The notes: generated by a model from the letters alone, not told the origin. 64,000 bases of DNA from Acetivibrio sp. MSJd-27 (GCF_018918095.1 NZ_JAHLPV010000002.1:62001-126000), one strand, 5' to 3'; positions 1 to 8,046 are shown, numbered from the stretch's first letter. Numbers and translations are program-made.

Positions 1-2
1 AA

Positions 3-905
3 GCTTTGATCTCCCTGTTTCTTTTGACCGGTCTGGGAATTGCCCTTATCGGCATTTATCAAAACTTTGCCGGAACATCGGCCGGAAACGTATGGATTGA
101 TCAGGATATGTTTTCGGATATCCAGGGAAGAGTCTACTCCACCTTTGACAATCCGAATGTGTTCGGTGAATATCTGCTTTTGCTGATCCCACTTTCTTTT
201 GCATGGTTTGTCCATATGAAAAAGCCCCTGGCAAAGAGCGTCACTTTAATGAACACGCTGTTTTTGTGCCTGTGTATGATATTCACCTATTCCCGCGGAT
301 GCTGGCTTGGCCTCATCTTCGCCGTTGTCCTCTTTACGGCATTTTACAATAAACACTACTTTGTGCTTTTCGGGATTGTTGGCGTTGTAGCTGTTATGTT
401 CCTGCCTGACAGCATTATCAACCGGTTTACCAGTATCGGAAATTTGGAGGATTCCTCCTCCCTTTACCGTTTATTTATCTATCTGGGTTCCATCGGTTTA
501 TTGAGGCATTTCTGGTTCTCCGGCATCGGCCCCGGTACGCCTGCCTTCAACCGAATATACCCCTATTATTCCTATAGCACCATCATTGCGCCCCATTCCC
601 ACAACTTGTATCTGCAGACCTTTATCGAATATGGACTGGCCGGGATCGTTTCTTTTCTGACTATCTGCTGCGTATTTTTCCAGAGGGCTTTTCATACTGT
701 GAAGGAATATGGGGAAAACAAAGAAAAAATAATTGTAGTCGCAATGATTGCAGGGATGACCGGCTATCTGATTCAGAGTGTGTTTGACTATACGTTTTAT
801 AATTACAGAATGATATTGATATTCTATATGTATCTCTGTTTCAGTTCGCTATACCGCAAATTTTTACTCATCGAAAAGGAGCAGACAAATGCTGAAAGTA
901 TTTAA
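3..905 (+). CDS. O-antigen ligase/polymerase-like membrane protein (5' truncated)
   Basis: This is a polytopic membrane protein with about eight hydrophobic segments. The reading frame stays open to the left window edge, so the N-terminus is missing; O-antigen ligase/Wzy-type proteins are usually 400 residues or more. Family-like features are SRGCWLG at the end of a membrane segment and a large loop with GIGPG, then APHSHNLYLQ. The HSHN segment matches the H-x-H-N pattern of WaaL-like enzymes. The family joins or polymerises lipid-linked glycans at the outer face of the membrane. The 3' end overlaps the next glycosyltransferase by 17 bases, so both are probably in one polysaccharide operon. 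The exact substrate cannot be read from sequence. Confidence 0.8.
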   Translation, partial: ALISLFLLTGLGIALIGIYQNFAGTSAGNVWIDQDMFSDIQGRVYSTFDNPNVFGEYLLLLIPLSFAWFVHMKKPLAKSVTLMNTLFLCLCMIFTYSRGCWLGLIFAVVLFTAFYNKHYFVLFGIVGVVAVMFLPDSIINRFTSIGNLEDSSSLYRLFIYLGSIGLLRHFWFSGIGPGTPAFNRIYPYYSYSTIIAPHSHNLYLQTFIEYGLAGIVSFLTICCVFFQRAFHTVKEYGENKEKIIVVAMIAGMTGYLIQSVFDYTFYNYRMILIFYMYLCFSSLYRKFLLIEKEQTNAESI

Positions 906-2010
906 CGTAACCTCCGATTCCAATATCGGCGGGGCGGGAAAATGTGTGCTGACTTACGCAAAGTATCATGATCGTTCCAAAATTGATTTGAGTGTCGTGA
1001 TCCCCACCGGAAGTTTGCTTGAGCCCGCTTTAAAAGAGTTAAAAACCCGTTACTTTGCATTACCCAACTATGCGGATAAATCTCTCTCTTTCAAAGGAAT
1101 CAAAGAGTTTTACAGGCTGTTTCAAAAAGAGCACCCGCAGATTGTTCATACCCACGGAAGTTTATCTGCCCGAATCGCCGCACGGCTTGCCGGCGTTGAC
1201 AGGATTATCTATACCCGCCATTGCGTGTTTGAGCCAAAGCCTTTTCTTACAACACCGATCGGGAAATGGGTGTCCCGCCTGACCACCAAGCTGTTTACCG
1301 ACAAAATCATTGCGGTGGCGGAAGCAGCCAAGGATAATATCGTTGCGGAGGGCGTATATCCCGATTACATCACGGTGGTCAAAAATGGAGTCGAACCCCT
1401 GTCCCCAGCGGATCCGACTGTCATTTCCGCCCTGCGGGAAAAATACCATTTCAAAGAAGGAGACTTTGTCACTGCACTAGTGGCAAGATTACATAAAGTA
1501 AAAGGACATGAATACTATATTCAAGCCGCAAAAATATTCAAAGAGAAAGGCTTACCCATTAAATGCTTTATTGCCGGTACTGGCGATGAAGAGGAAAACT
1601 TAAAGCAGCTTGCAAACGATTTGGATGTCACGGATTATGTGGTGTTCGCGGGTTTTGTGAGCAATGTATCTGAGATCATGAGTATGATCGATTTACAGAT
1701 CAACGCTTCTTACGGCACCGAGGCGACCAGTCTCTCCCTTCTTGAGGGAATGAGCTTGCACAAGCCGGCTGTGGTCACCGATTTCGGAGGAAATCCCGGT
1801 GTGATTTATCCGGAGAAAAACGGCTTGCTGGTTCCGATTAAGGACGGTGACGCGCTGGCGAAAGCCGTTATCCGTATCTATGAGAATGAAGCGCTGAGAA
1901 ACCAGTTAATTCGTGGAGCCCAAGAAGTCTTTGAAAAGGAATTCCGTGCGGAAATTATGACAAGAAACATCGAGCAGGTTTACTTCGATGTGATGGGAGG
2001 AAAAGTATGA
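889..2010 (+). CDS. Family 4 glycosyltransferase
   Basis: A 373-residue GT-B fold retaining glycosyltransferase. The N-terminal half has the glycine-rich SNIGGAGK loop and HTHG. The C-terminal half has the nucleotide-sugar site with VARLHKVKG near residue 200 and the E-x7-E motif (EATSLSLLE) near residue 277, followed by GGNPGVI. It would transfer a sugar from a nucleotide donor to a lipid-linked acceptor at the cytoplasmic membrane face. The start is preceded by AAAAGGAG. It overlaps the ligase-like gene upstream and shares ATGA with the DUF4330 gene downstream, which indicates translational coupling in a surface-polysaccharide operon. Donor and acceptor are unknown. Confidence 0.88.
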   Translation: MLKVFNVTSDSNIGGAGKCVLTYAKYHDRSKIDLSVVIPTGSLLEPALKELKTRYFALPNYADKSLSFKGIKEFYRLFQKEHPQIVHTHGSLSARIAARLAGVDRIIYTRHCVFEPKPFLTTPIGKWVSRLTTKLFTDKIIAVAEAAKDNIVAEGVYPDYITVVKNGVEPLSPADPTVISALREKYHFKEGDFVTALVARLHKVKGHEYYIQAAKIFKEKGLPIKCFIAGTGDEEENLKQLANDLDVTDYVVFAGFVSNVSEIMSMIDLQINASYGTEATSLSLLEGMSLHKPAVVTDFGGNPGVIYPEKNGLLVPIKDGDALAKAVIRIYENEALRNQLIRGAQEVFEKEFRAEIMTRNIEQVYFDVMGGKV

Positions 2011-2486
2011 GCAAAAAGAAATTGAACGTAATTGATTATGTGATCATTATTTTGATCATCGCCGCAATCGGAGTGGCGGCTTACCTGTTAAAGAGCACTC
2101 TAAACCAGCATTCCCAGGGAAACGACGCGTCCACCGTCACTTTTGAAGTGTTTCTGCAGGAGCAGAATACCTATATGGGAGAAGCTGTGCAGGCGGCTAT
2201 CGGGGAAGAACTTCTTTTGAGCCAGAAGGAGAAAGATTACGGCACTTTGAAGGATGTAAAAGTGGAGCCCGCCAAAAGAGCTGTTCAGGATAAAGTCAGC
2301 GGAACCTTCCGGGAAGAAACCCTTCCAAACAAATATGATATCACCTTGGTTATTGAGGCAAAAGCGACGGTCAGCGATATGGGCATCTCCATCGGGCAGG
2401 CCCCGGTGAGAACGGGAACGCAGATGGTTGTGGGCAACAAGGCTTTTGCCGCCGCCGGATATATATTTAACATTACCGCAAATTAG
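2007..2486 (+). CDS. DUF4330 family membrane-anchored protein, copy 1
   Basis: A 159-residue protein with a short basic N-terminus (KKKLNVIDY), one membrane segment at about residues 11-29, and an extracytoplasmic remainder. The N-terminal pattern of K-x-N-x-x-D followed by a hydrophobic stretch is what I know from DUF4330 proteins, which sit in polysaccharide loci of Firmicutes and cyanobacteria. The function is not established. The start overlaps the glycosyltransferase stop (ATGA). The next gene is a paralogue, so a tandem duplication is likely. Confidence 0.75.
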   Translation: MSKKKLNVIDYVIIILIIAAIGVAAYLLKSTLNQHSQGNDASTVTFEVFLQEQNTYMGEAVQAAIGEELLLSQKEKDYGTLKDVKVEPAKRAVQDKVSGTFREETLPNKYDITLVIEAKATVSDMGISIGQAPVRTGTQMVVGNKAFAAAGYIFNITAN

Positions 2487-2501
2487 AAAGAGGTGAGTCC
2501 C

Positions 2502-2963
2502 ATGAAAAAGAAATTTAATGCTTTAGATATTTTGTTCATCGCTGTTATTGTTGTCGCCGTTATCGCCGTGGGGGTGCGCTTCACCTCGTCCAGGACGGCA
2601 AAGGCAACCTCTCCCGTCAAGCTGGAGGTTGTTGTCCGTGTGGATAATATCCGGGAATGCTCTGTCAATTCTATCAAGAAGTCTGAGACATTTTATGATA
2701 AGGATAAACTGTTTGGAAAGGTGAAAAACGTGACTGCTGAGCCGTTCCGGGATAACATTGAGAAAATTGACGGCACAGTAGTCAGCGCCGAAAATCCGGA
2801 AAAGTACACCGCTTATATTACAATGGACGTGGAAACCGTTCAGAACGATCACAATTATTTTACCCCTAATCTGAAGACGTTTGGTGTGGGTTCTTCCTTG
2901 TCTATTCAAAGCAAATATGTCGCCTTTGAGTCCAGAGTGCAGAGTATTAAGCTGATTCAGTAA
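2502..2963 (+). CDS. DUF4330 family membrane-anchored protein, copy 2
   Basis: A 153-residue paralogue of the preceding gene with the same architecture: KKKFNALDI, one membrane helix at about residues 9-27, then a soluble domain. The ATG at 2502 was chosen over the in-frame GTG at 2493 because GAAAGAGGTG gives a well-spaced ribosome site for the ATG. It is the last gene of the polysaccharide operon and is followed by a strong terminator. The two copies share charged patterns such as LFGKVKNVTAEP versus YGTLKDVKVEP, suggesting a paired or hetero-oligomeric role; that is inference. Confidence 0.75.
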   Translation: MKKKFNALDILFIAVIVVAVIAVGVRFTSSRTAKATSPVKLEVVVRVDNIRECSVNSIKKSETFYDKDKLFGKVKNVTAEPFRDNIEKIDGTVVSAENPEKYTAYITMDVETVQNDHNYFTPNLKTFGVGSSLSIQSKYVAFESRVQSIKLIQ

Positions 2964-3003
2964 GAGATTTTTATGTTCGGCAGATTGACCGAAAAAGGAA
3001 AGG

Positions 3004-3031
3004 GTGCTCCGTCTTCTAATAGACGGAGCAC
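3004..3031 (+). terminator. Intrinsic terminator of the polysaccharide operon
   Basis: An 11-bp perfect stem (GTGCTCCGTCT paired with AGACGGAGCAC) with a six-base loop, followed by a T-rich tract. It starts 40 bases after the DUF4330 stop. Confidence 0.85.
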
Positions 3032-3098
3032 TTCCTCTTTTCATAAGGGGCATTGCCTCATTATGTAACAATGCAACAAGAGTTTACACTTCCATTGA

Positions 3099-3130
3099 AA
3101 AAAGAAGCATCTTTTCCGATGCTTCTTTTT
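3099..3130 (-). terminator. Intrinsic terminator of ppdK
   Basis: A 13-bp stem (AAAAAGAAGCATC with its complement) around a six-base loop. A/T arms on both sides make it work in either direction; ppdK ends about 60 bases away on the minus strand. Confidence 0.8.
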
Positions 3131-3191
3131 CTTTCATTTTAGTTTGCCTTAAAAGTTATATTTGGTTTTGCCCCAAAACAAAGCAATCTGA

Positions 3192-5822
3192 TTATTTTGA
3201 AGATTTGATGTTTGCCTGAGCAGCAGCCAATCTTGCGATCGGAACTCTGAACGGTGAGCATGATACATAATCGAGTCCCAGTTTGTGGCAGAACTCAACC
3301 GATGTCGGATCGCCACCATGCTCGCCGCAGATACCTACGTGCAGGTTCGGGTTGACCGGCTTACCAAGCTTGATAGCCATATCCATAAGCTTACCAACGC
3401 CTGACTGATCAAGTCTTGCAAACGGATCGTTCTCGAATATCTTTGCATCATAGTAAGCGTCAAGGAACTTCCCTGCATCGTCACGTGAGAAACCGTACGT
3501 CATCTGTGTAAGGTCGTTTGTACCGAAACAGAAGAAGTCCGCCTCTTTTGCGATCTCATCCGCTGAAAGTGCAGCTCTGGGGATCTCAATCATTGTACCA
3601 ACCTCATACTTAAGATTGCTTCCTGCAGCTGCGATTTCAGCATCGGCTGTTTCTACAACCATCTGCTTAACGCATTTCAATTCCTTAACCTCACAGATAA
3701 GCGGAATCATAATCTCCGGAACGATTGTCCAGTCCGGATGAGCCTTTGAGACATTGATAGCCGCACGGATAACAGCCTTTGTCTGCATCTTTGCGATTTC
3801 CGGATAGGTTACTGCAAGACGGCAACCACGGTGTCCCATCATCGGGTTTGACTCGTGCAAGCCGTTTATAATATCCTTAATCGCCTCAACCGACTTACCC
3901 TGTGCCTTTGCAAGTGTTTCGATGTCAGCTTCCTCTGTTGGAACGAACTCGTGAAGCGGGGGATCAAGGAAACGGATTGTTACCGGATGTCCCTCAAGCG
4001 CCTCATAAATAGCCTCGAAGTCGCCCTGCTGCATGGGAAGGATCTTCTCAAGTGCAGCTTCTCTTTCCTCAAGTGTATCCGCACAGATCATCTCACGGAA
4101 TGCATCGATTCGGTTGCCCTCAAAGAACATGTGCTCTGTACGGCAAAGACCGATACCCTCTGCGCCAAGCTCTCTTGCCTTCTTAGCATCAGCCGGAGTA
4201 TCTGCGTTTGTTCTTACCTTCAATGTTCTGAACTTGTCAGCCCATGCCATAATTCTGCCGAACTCGCCTGCGATTGAAGCATCAACGGTCGGGATTATGC
4301 CGTCATAGATGTTGCCAGTTGAACCGTCAAGTGAAATAGCGTCGCCCTCATGGTAAACCTTACCGTTCAGTGTGAATTGCTTGTTCTCCTCGTCCATAAC
4401 GATGTCGCCGCAGCCCGATACACAGCATGTCCCCATACCACGTGCAACAACGGCAGCGTGTGATGTCATACCGCCGCGAACAGTAAGTATACCCTGAGCA
4501 GCCTTCATACCCTCAATATCCTCAGGTGATGTTTCAAGACGAACAAGGATTACCTTCTCGCCCTTTGCACTCCATGCCTTTGCGTCATCAGCTGTGAATA
4601 CAACCTTACCGCAAGCAGCGCCGGGAGATGCACCCAAAGCCTTGCCCATCGGAGCTGCAGCCTTAAGAGCAGCTGCATCAAACTGCGGGTGAAGCAATGT
4701 GTCAAGGTTTCTCGGATCGATCATCTCAACAGCCTCTTCCTCTGTTCTCATTCCCTCGTCAACAAGGTCACAAGCGATCTTCAAAGCTGCCTGAGCGGTT
4801 CTCTTACCGTTTCTTGTCTGAAGCATATAAAGCTTACCGTGCTCTATCGTAAACTCCATATCCTGCATATCTCTGTAGTGATTTTCAAGATTCTTACATA
4901 CGTCCTTGAACTGTGCAAATGCCTCGGGGAACTTTTGCTCCATCTCGGCAATCGGCATCGGTGTACGAACACCTGCAACAACGTCCTCGCCCTGCGCGTT
5001 TGTCAAGAACTCACCCATAAGCTTCTTCTCGCCTGTTGCCGGATCACGTGTAAATGCAACACCTGTACCGCAATCGTCACCCATGTTACCGAACGCCATC
5101 ATCTGAACGTTAACGGCTGTACCCCATGAATAAGGAATATCGTTGTCACGGCGGTATACGTTAGCTCTGGGGTTGTCCCATGAACGGAATACTGCCTTAA
5201 CAGCTCCCATAAGCTGCTCCTTCGGATCGGTTGGGAAGTCCTCACCAATCTTTGACTTGTATTCCGCCTTGAACTGGTTAGCAAGCTTCTTCAGATCATC
5301 CGCTGTAAGGTCAACATCCTGCGTAATGCCCTTCTCCTCTTTCATCTTGTCGATGAGCTCCTCAAAGTACTTCTTGCCAACCTCCATAACGACGTCTGAG
5401 TACATTTGGATAAATCTTCTGTAGCAGTCCCAAGCCCAACGCTCGTTGTTTGACTGCTTTGCCATATAATCAACAACCTCTTCGTTGATACCGAGGTTAA
5501 GGATTGTGTCCATCATACCCGGCATTGACGCTCTTGCACCTGAACGAACAGATACTAAAAGCGGATTTTCGGGATCACCGAACTTCTTGCCTGTAATTTC
5601 TTCCATTTTAACGATGTGCTCGTTTATCTGAGCCTGGATTTCATCGTTTATTGTTCTGCCATCCTCGTAATACTTTGTGCAGGCTTCTGTTGAAATTGTG
5701 AAACCCTGCGGGACAGGAAGTCCGAGTTTTGTCATTTCCGCCAGATTGGCCCCTTTGCCGCCCAGCAGATTTCTCATAGAAGCGTCGCCTTCTTTGAAAA
5801 GATAAACATATTTATTGCTCAT
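3192..5822 (-). CDS. ppdK: Pyruvate, phosphate dikinase
   Basis: An 876-residue full-length enzyme that interconverts pyruvate + ATP + Pi and phosphoenolpyruvate + AMP + PPi in the cytoplasm. The N-terminal ATP-grasp domain begins with GGKGANLAEM. The swivelling phosphohistidine domain has GGMTSHAAVVARG (His near residue 454). The C-terminal PEP/pyruvate barrel has GHRGCRL and HVGICGEHGGDP with the catalytic Cys near residue 830. It is a single-gene unit with its own terminator and about 480 bp of AT-rich upstream DNA. In anaerobes this enzyme often replaces or supplements pyruvate kinase, and PEP is a substrate of the aro operon here. Codon choice (AAG, CGT, GGT, TCA, CTT) differs from neighbouring genes, which prefer AAA, AGA and GGA, so transfer or strong translational selection is possible. 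Confidence 0.97.
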   Translation of the reverse strand: MSNKYVYLFKEGDASMRNLLGGKGANLAEMTKLGLPVPQGFTISTEACTKYYEDGRTINDEIQAQINEHIVKMEEITGKKFGDPENPLLVSVRSGARASMPGMMDTILNLGINEEVVDYMAKQSNNERWAWDCYRRFIQMYSDVVMEVGKKYFEELIDKMKEEKGITQDVDLTADDLKKLANQFKAEYKSKIGEDFPTDPKEQLMGAVKAVFRSWDNPRANVYRRDNDIPYSWGTAVNVQMMAFGNMGDDCGTGVAFTRDPATGEKKLMGEFLTNAQGEDVVAGVRTPMPIAEMEQKFPEAFAQFKDVCKNLENHYRDMQDMEFTIEHGKLYMLQTRNGKRTAQAALKIACDLVDEGMRTEEEAVEMIDPRNLDTLLHPQFDAAALKAAAPMGKALGASPGAACGKVVFTADDAKAWSAKGEKVILVRLETSPEDIEGMKAAQGILTVRGGMTSHAAVVARGMGTCCVSGCGDIVMDEENKQFTLNGKVYHEGDAISLDGSTGNIYDGIIPTVDASIAGEFGRIMAWADKFRTLKVRTNADTPADAKKARELGAEGIGLCRTEHMFFEGNRIDAFREMICADTLEEREAALEKILPMQQGDFEAIYEALEGHPVTIRFLDPPLHEFVPTEEADIETLAKAQGKSVEAIKDIINGLHESNPMMGHRGCRLAVTYPEIAKMQTKAVIRAAINVSKAHPDWTIVPEIMIPLICEVKELKCVKQMVVETADAEIAAAGSNLKYEVGTMIEIPRAALSADEIAKEADFFCFGTNDLTQMTYGFSRDDAGKFLDAYYDAKIFENDPFARLDQSGVGKLMDMAIKLGKPVNPNLHVGICGEHGGDPTSVEFCHKLGLDYVSCSPFRVPIARLAAAQANIKSSK

Positions 5823-6363
5823 CTTTCATCCTCCTTACACATTGTTTTGTATCATTATAAATTTTCAGCGATAGATAAAAGCATTATCCTTTGGCTTTTC
5901 TGTACCGGATATAGCACCTGTATCCTTAATAGTTTAGCATATATCAAAGACGTTGTAAAGATTTTTTCATTTAATTAAGAAAGTTTTTGTCTTATTTTCT
6001 GTGAAATAATCCAACTTTTAAAAAACAACGTTACTTTCTGATTTTTTTGACACGGCGCATCTATTTGTATCAAAGAAACGGTTGAAGAGCCCTCAAACAG
6101 GTTTGCCATACTCTTTTTCAGCTCGTTTCGCCTCATCGGAAATTTTTCTGTTAAAGTCTTATTATAACCCTATTCTTTCTTTTTTATACTCTTATCCCAA
6201 TTCATTTTATCTCTGTGATAAAAACAGCAGAAAGGAAAGAAAACAATGTGATTTTTAGAATCTTTTGAAATAATTAAATAAATAAATTTATAAAGATATT
6301 TGTGTGTGTACACAATTTCAGAGTGCCTTTAAGGGAGATTTCCGTTCGTTAAAGAATTCATCC
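5823..6363. other. AT-rich gene-free stretch upstream of ppdK
   Basis: About 540 bp without a supportable gene. It must carry the ppdK promoter and leader; a ribosome site GGAGG lies just upstream of the ppdK ATG on the minus strand. No tRNA, riboswitch or small ORF with a good ribosome site was recognised. Confidence 0.5.
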
Positions 6364-6783
6364 TATAACTGCGGGCAAGACGTCCCCCGCCTCTTAAGCA
6401 TTAGGGAGGCGAACCCTATATGCCCTGCACTTGTTAAACTTTCGCCTTTTCGGATTGTCGGTCTTGCAAGGCGTCAGCCTTGCTGCACTCTTACGCACCA
6501 AAAAAACGAAATTTTTCCTGCATGCAGGGTCGCAGAGTTTCCACAGAGCAAATTTTTTGTAAGACAAGGAAAAAGCGCAGATCATCCTGACGGATTGACG
6601 AGCATTTTGACGCAGGATTGCGGGAAATTTGCCTGTGGAAACCATATTGTGTTTGCCTCCCTAATGCTTAAGGCCGCAGGTTCCATATCCGCAATCAGCG
6701 GGAGTACAATCTCCCGCGCTGATCGCGACACTGCTATGCAGTGTCCTTGTCCTCGTTGAATGACGGGACAAACCCTTATTGAA
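6364..6783 (+). repeat. R1 palindromic repeat, copy 1, split by a nested element
   Basis: The left part starts ATAACTGCGGGCAAGACGTCC and the right part ends with GACGGGACAAACCCTTATTGA, as in the intact copies at 29942 and 55717. Between CTCTTAAG and GGCCGCAGG the copy is interrupted by the 268-bp element listed separately. The right part keeps the imperfect CCGCAATCAGCGGGAG hairpin and the CACTGCTATGCAGTG hairpin. It lies between the ppdK promoter region and the scfA terminator. Confidence 0.85.
6399..6666. mobile_element. MITE-like 268-bp element with perfect inverted ends, nested in R1 copy 1
   Basis: The ends are CATTAGGGAGGC and its exact complement GCCTCCCTAATG; similarity continues imperfectly inward to about 25 bp. 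The element is flanked on both sides by CTTAAG (6393-6398 and 6667-6672). Uninterrupted R1 copies have a single CTTAAG-type site there, so the flanks are a target duplication. Because CTTAAG is palindromic, a duplication of TA, TTAA or CTTAAG fits equally well. There is no transposase ORF, so mobilisation would need an enzyme encoded elsewhere. Confidence 0.8.
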
Positions 6784-6813
6784 AAATGGATCTGCAAGGA
6801 TATACAGACAGAA

Positions 6814-6846
6814 AAAAAGGTCTTCCGCAAAACGGAAGACCTTTTT
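6814..6846 (-). terminator. Intrinsic terminator of scfA
   Basis: A 14-bp perfect stem (AAAAAGGTCTTCCG with its complement) and a five-base loop, starting two bases after the scfA stop codon on the minus strand and ending in a T-run. Its position shows that scfA is transcribed without a downstream maturase gene. Confidence 0.9.
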
Positions 6847-6848
6847 GA

Positions 6849-6992
6849 TTAGTTAAATTTTTCACACTTCTGATTTGCCACCGTGCAAGAAGTTTTGCAG
6901 GCTGACTGGCAGGAAGTCTGGCATTCGCCGCAGCCGCCTTTTGCAGCCGTCTTGGCAAGATTCTGCCCTTTTAACGTTTTAATATGTTTCAT
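6849..6992 (-). CDS. scfA: SCIFF precursor peptide (six cysteines in forty-five residues)
   Basis: A 47-residue peptide beginning MKHIKTLKGQNLAKTAAKGG and carrying exactly six cysteines at positions 21, 24, 28, 32, 36 and 43, within CGECQTSCQSACKTSC. This matches the SCIFF family, a ribosomally made peptide nearly universal in Clostridia whose cysteines are cross-linked to other residues by a radical SAM maturase (ScfB). A near-perfect ribosome site, AAGGAGG, lies nine bases before the ATG. The maturase gene, normally adjacent, is not here: a terminator follows directly and then repeats. The divergent TIGR04086-like gene and nearby yajC-tgt-queA match the usual clostridial neighbourhood. The biological role of SCIFF is unsettled. 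Confidence 0.95.
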   Translation of the reverse strand: MKHIKTLKGQNLAKTAAKGGCGECQTSCQSACKTSCTVANQKCEKFN

Positions 6993-7033
6993 TGGTATCA
7001 ACCTCCTTACGCTATGTACAGATTTCTTTCCTT

Positions 7034-7062
7034 ATCATACCACAAACGACGCCAAATGAAAA
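7034..7062 (-). promoter_or_regulatory. Probable scfA promoter
   Basis: On the minus strand, TATGAT (7034-7039) as -10 and TTTTCA (7057-7062) as -35 with a 17-bp spacer. The -35 matches consensus at four of six positions. Confidence 0.5.
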
Positions 7063-7090
7063 GTGTTTTTTTGTATTTTTATTTGCATAT

Positions 7091-7118
7091 TTCACAGAAT
7101 CCATACATAGTGTATACT
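7091..7118 (+). promoter_or_regulatory. Probable promoter of the TIGR04086-like gene
   Basis: TTCACA (7091-7096), a 16-bp spacer and TATACT (7113-7118), 27 bases before the ATG with GGGAGGATG in between. It faces away from the scfA promoter. Confidence 0.5.
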
Positions 7119-7144
7119 AACAGATCAAACCGGGAGGATGACTT

Positions 7145-7570
7145 ATGAACACACCGACGCCTTATAAGGAATTTCACGACAGCACAATCAGCATAAAAAG
7201 AAGCTTTACGACAGCACTGATCGCCATGGCACTGAGCGTTGTATGCTATCTTCTTTTTTCCCTGCTGATTTATCTTGGGCTTTTGAGTGAAAGAACCATC
7301 CGCCCAATTGTGTTTATCGTAACCTGCCTTTCAACCTTTACCGCCGGTTTTATGAACTCCAAGAAAGCCAGGCAATGCGGCTGGGCTAACGGAGCGGCTG
7401 TGGGCGGTATCTATATGGTTTTTTATTATCTTTTCAGCATTATCACCAGCGGTCAGTTTATTTTCTGCCTGAACATGATGGCTATGATTCTTCTGGGACT
7501 GTTGATGGCGGTTATCGGCGGTATTCTTGGAATCAATTTCAGGGCAAACAAAAAATGCAGAAGAACTTAA
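7145..7570 (+). CDS. TIGR04086-like small membrane protein
   Basis: A 141-residue integral membrane protein with four hydrophobic segments at about residues 22-45, 57-75, 84-105 and 108-130, and a basic C-terminus (RANKKCRRT). Size, topology and position next to scfA and near yajC-tgt-queA agree with the TIGR04086 family of putative Firmicute membrane proteins; assignment rests on that resemblance and context. Function is unknown. The ATG has GGGAGGATG upstream. It is monocistronic, followed by a hairpin terminator, and divergent from scfA. Confidence 0.7.
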   Translation: MNTPTPYKEFHDSTISIKRSFTTALIAMALSVVCYLLFSLLIYLGLLSERTIRPIVFIVTCLSTFTAGFMNSKKARQCGWANGAAVGGIYMVFYYLFSIITSGQFIFCLNMMAMILLGLLMAVIGGILGINFRANKKCRRT

Positions 7571-7579
7571 TTTTCTTTT

Positions 7580-7606
7580 TTCAGCGGGAGTCACATTCCC
7601 GCTGAA
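7580..7606. terminator. Bidirectional terminator between convergent small genes
   Basis: A 10-bp stem (TTCAGCGGGA with its complement), a seven-base loop and T-runs on both sides. The TGA stop of the minus-strand gene lies in the loop (7591-7593). Confidence 0.8.
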
Positions 7607-7770
7607 TTTTTGTAATGCGGCGGCTCCTTCTCTTCCGTGACTTTATTCTGCTGTTCGCCGCTCCATCCTTTGCTGATATTAAAAGCCTTTATCTGGGCAA
7701 GATGCAGATCCTCCAGCACTTTCGTCACACTCTCATACAATTCATAAAATGCTCTTTGGTAATCCGTCAT
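7591..7770 (-). CDS. Hypothetical 59-residue protein
   Basis: A small soluble protein I do not recognise. It starts MTDYQRAFYELYESVTKVLEDLH, an amphipathic helical stretch, and ends in a charged, probably disordered tail. The ATG at 7770 was chosen because GGAGG lies eight bases upstream. It sits 18 bp downstream of the cysteine-rich gene at 7789 on the same strand, so the two are probably cotranscribed, and it ends in the shared terminator. Confidence 0.55.
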   Translation of the reverse strand: MTDYQRAFYELYESVTKVLEDLHLAQIKAFNISKGWSGEQQNKVTEEKEPPHYKNSAGM

Positions 7771-7788
7771 TATTTCTTCCTCCATCCA

Positions 7789-8004
7789 TCACTTTTGCAT
7801 TTTTAGGGCACGGGGACATTCGCGGTCAATGCAATGCCTGCAATCCTCTTCCCATCTCTTTTCCAGACAGCACAGCATGTAATCACACTCGTCACAGCAA
7901 CATTCGATCAAGGCTCCATCTTTTCCAATCTGTTCCCCGTTTCCGGCGCAATCCTTTCCGAGATTGCCCGGCGTCAATTCAATTCCGGTTCTGTCTATGA
8001 TCAT
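7789..8004 (-). CDS. Cysteine-rich hypothetical protein (71 residues)
   Basis: A 71-residue protein with ten cysteines, seven of them in ECCCDEC-x3-LCC. The N-terminus reads IDRTGIELTPGN, and the C-terminal half adds EDC-RHC and REC. The arrangement suggests metal (zinc or iron-sulfur) binding; that is inference and no named family is claimed. The ATG has GGAAGAGAAG upstream. It is divergent from the HTH gene at 8129, with operator-like repeats between them. Confidence 0.6.
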   Translation of the reverse strand: MIIDRTGIELTPGNLGKDCAGNGEQIGKDGALIECCCDECDYMLCCLEKRWEEDCRHCIDRECPRALKMQK

Positions 8005-8046
8005 TTTTCTTCTCTTCCAAAATATTTTTCTATTTTTTGTTTACCA

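Noticed and set aside
3855-5424. Long open frames on the plus strand opposite ppdK (up to about 145 codons)
   Set aside because: They mirror the ppdK frame, have no ribosome sites and encode no recognisable domain.
6776-6958. Minus-strand frame overlapping scfA in another register
   Set aside because: scfA has a perfect SCIFF sequence and ribosome site; the overlapping frame crosses the terminator.
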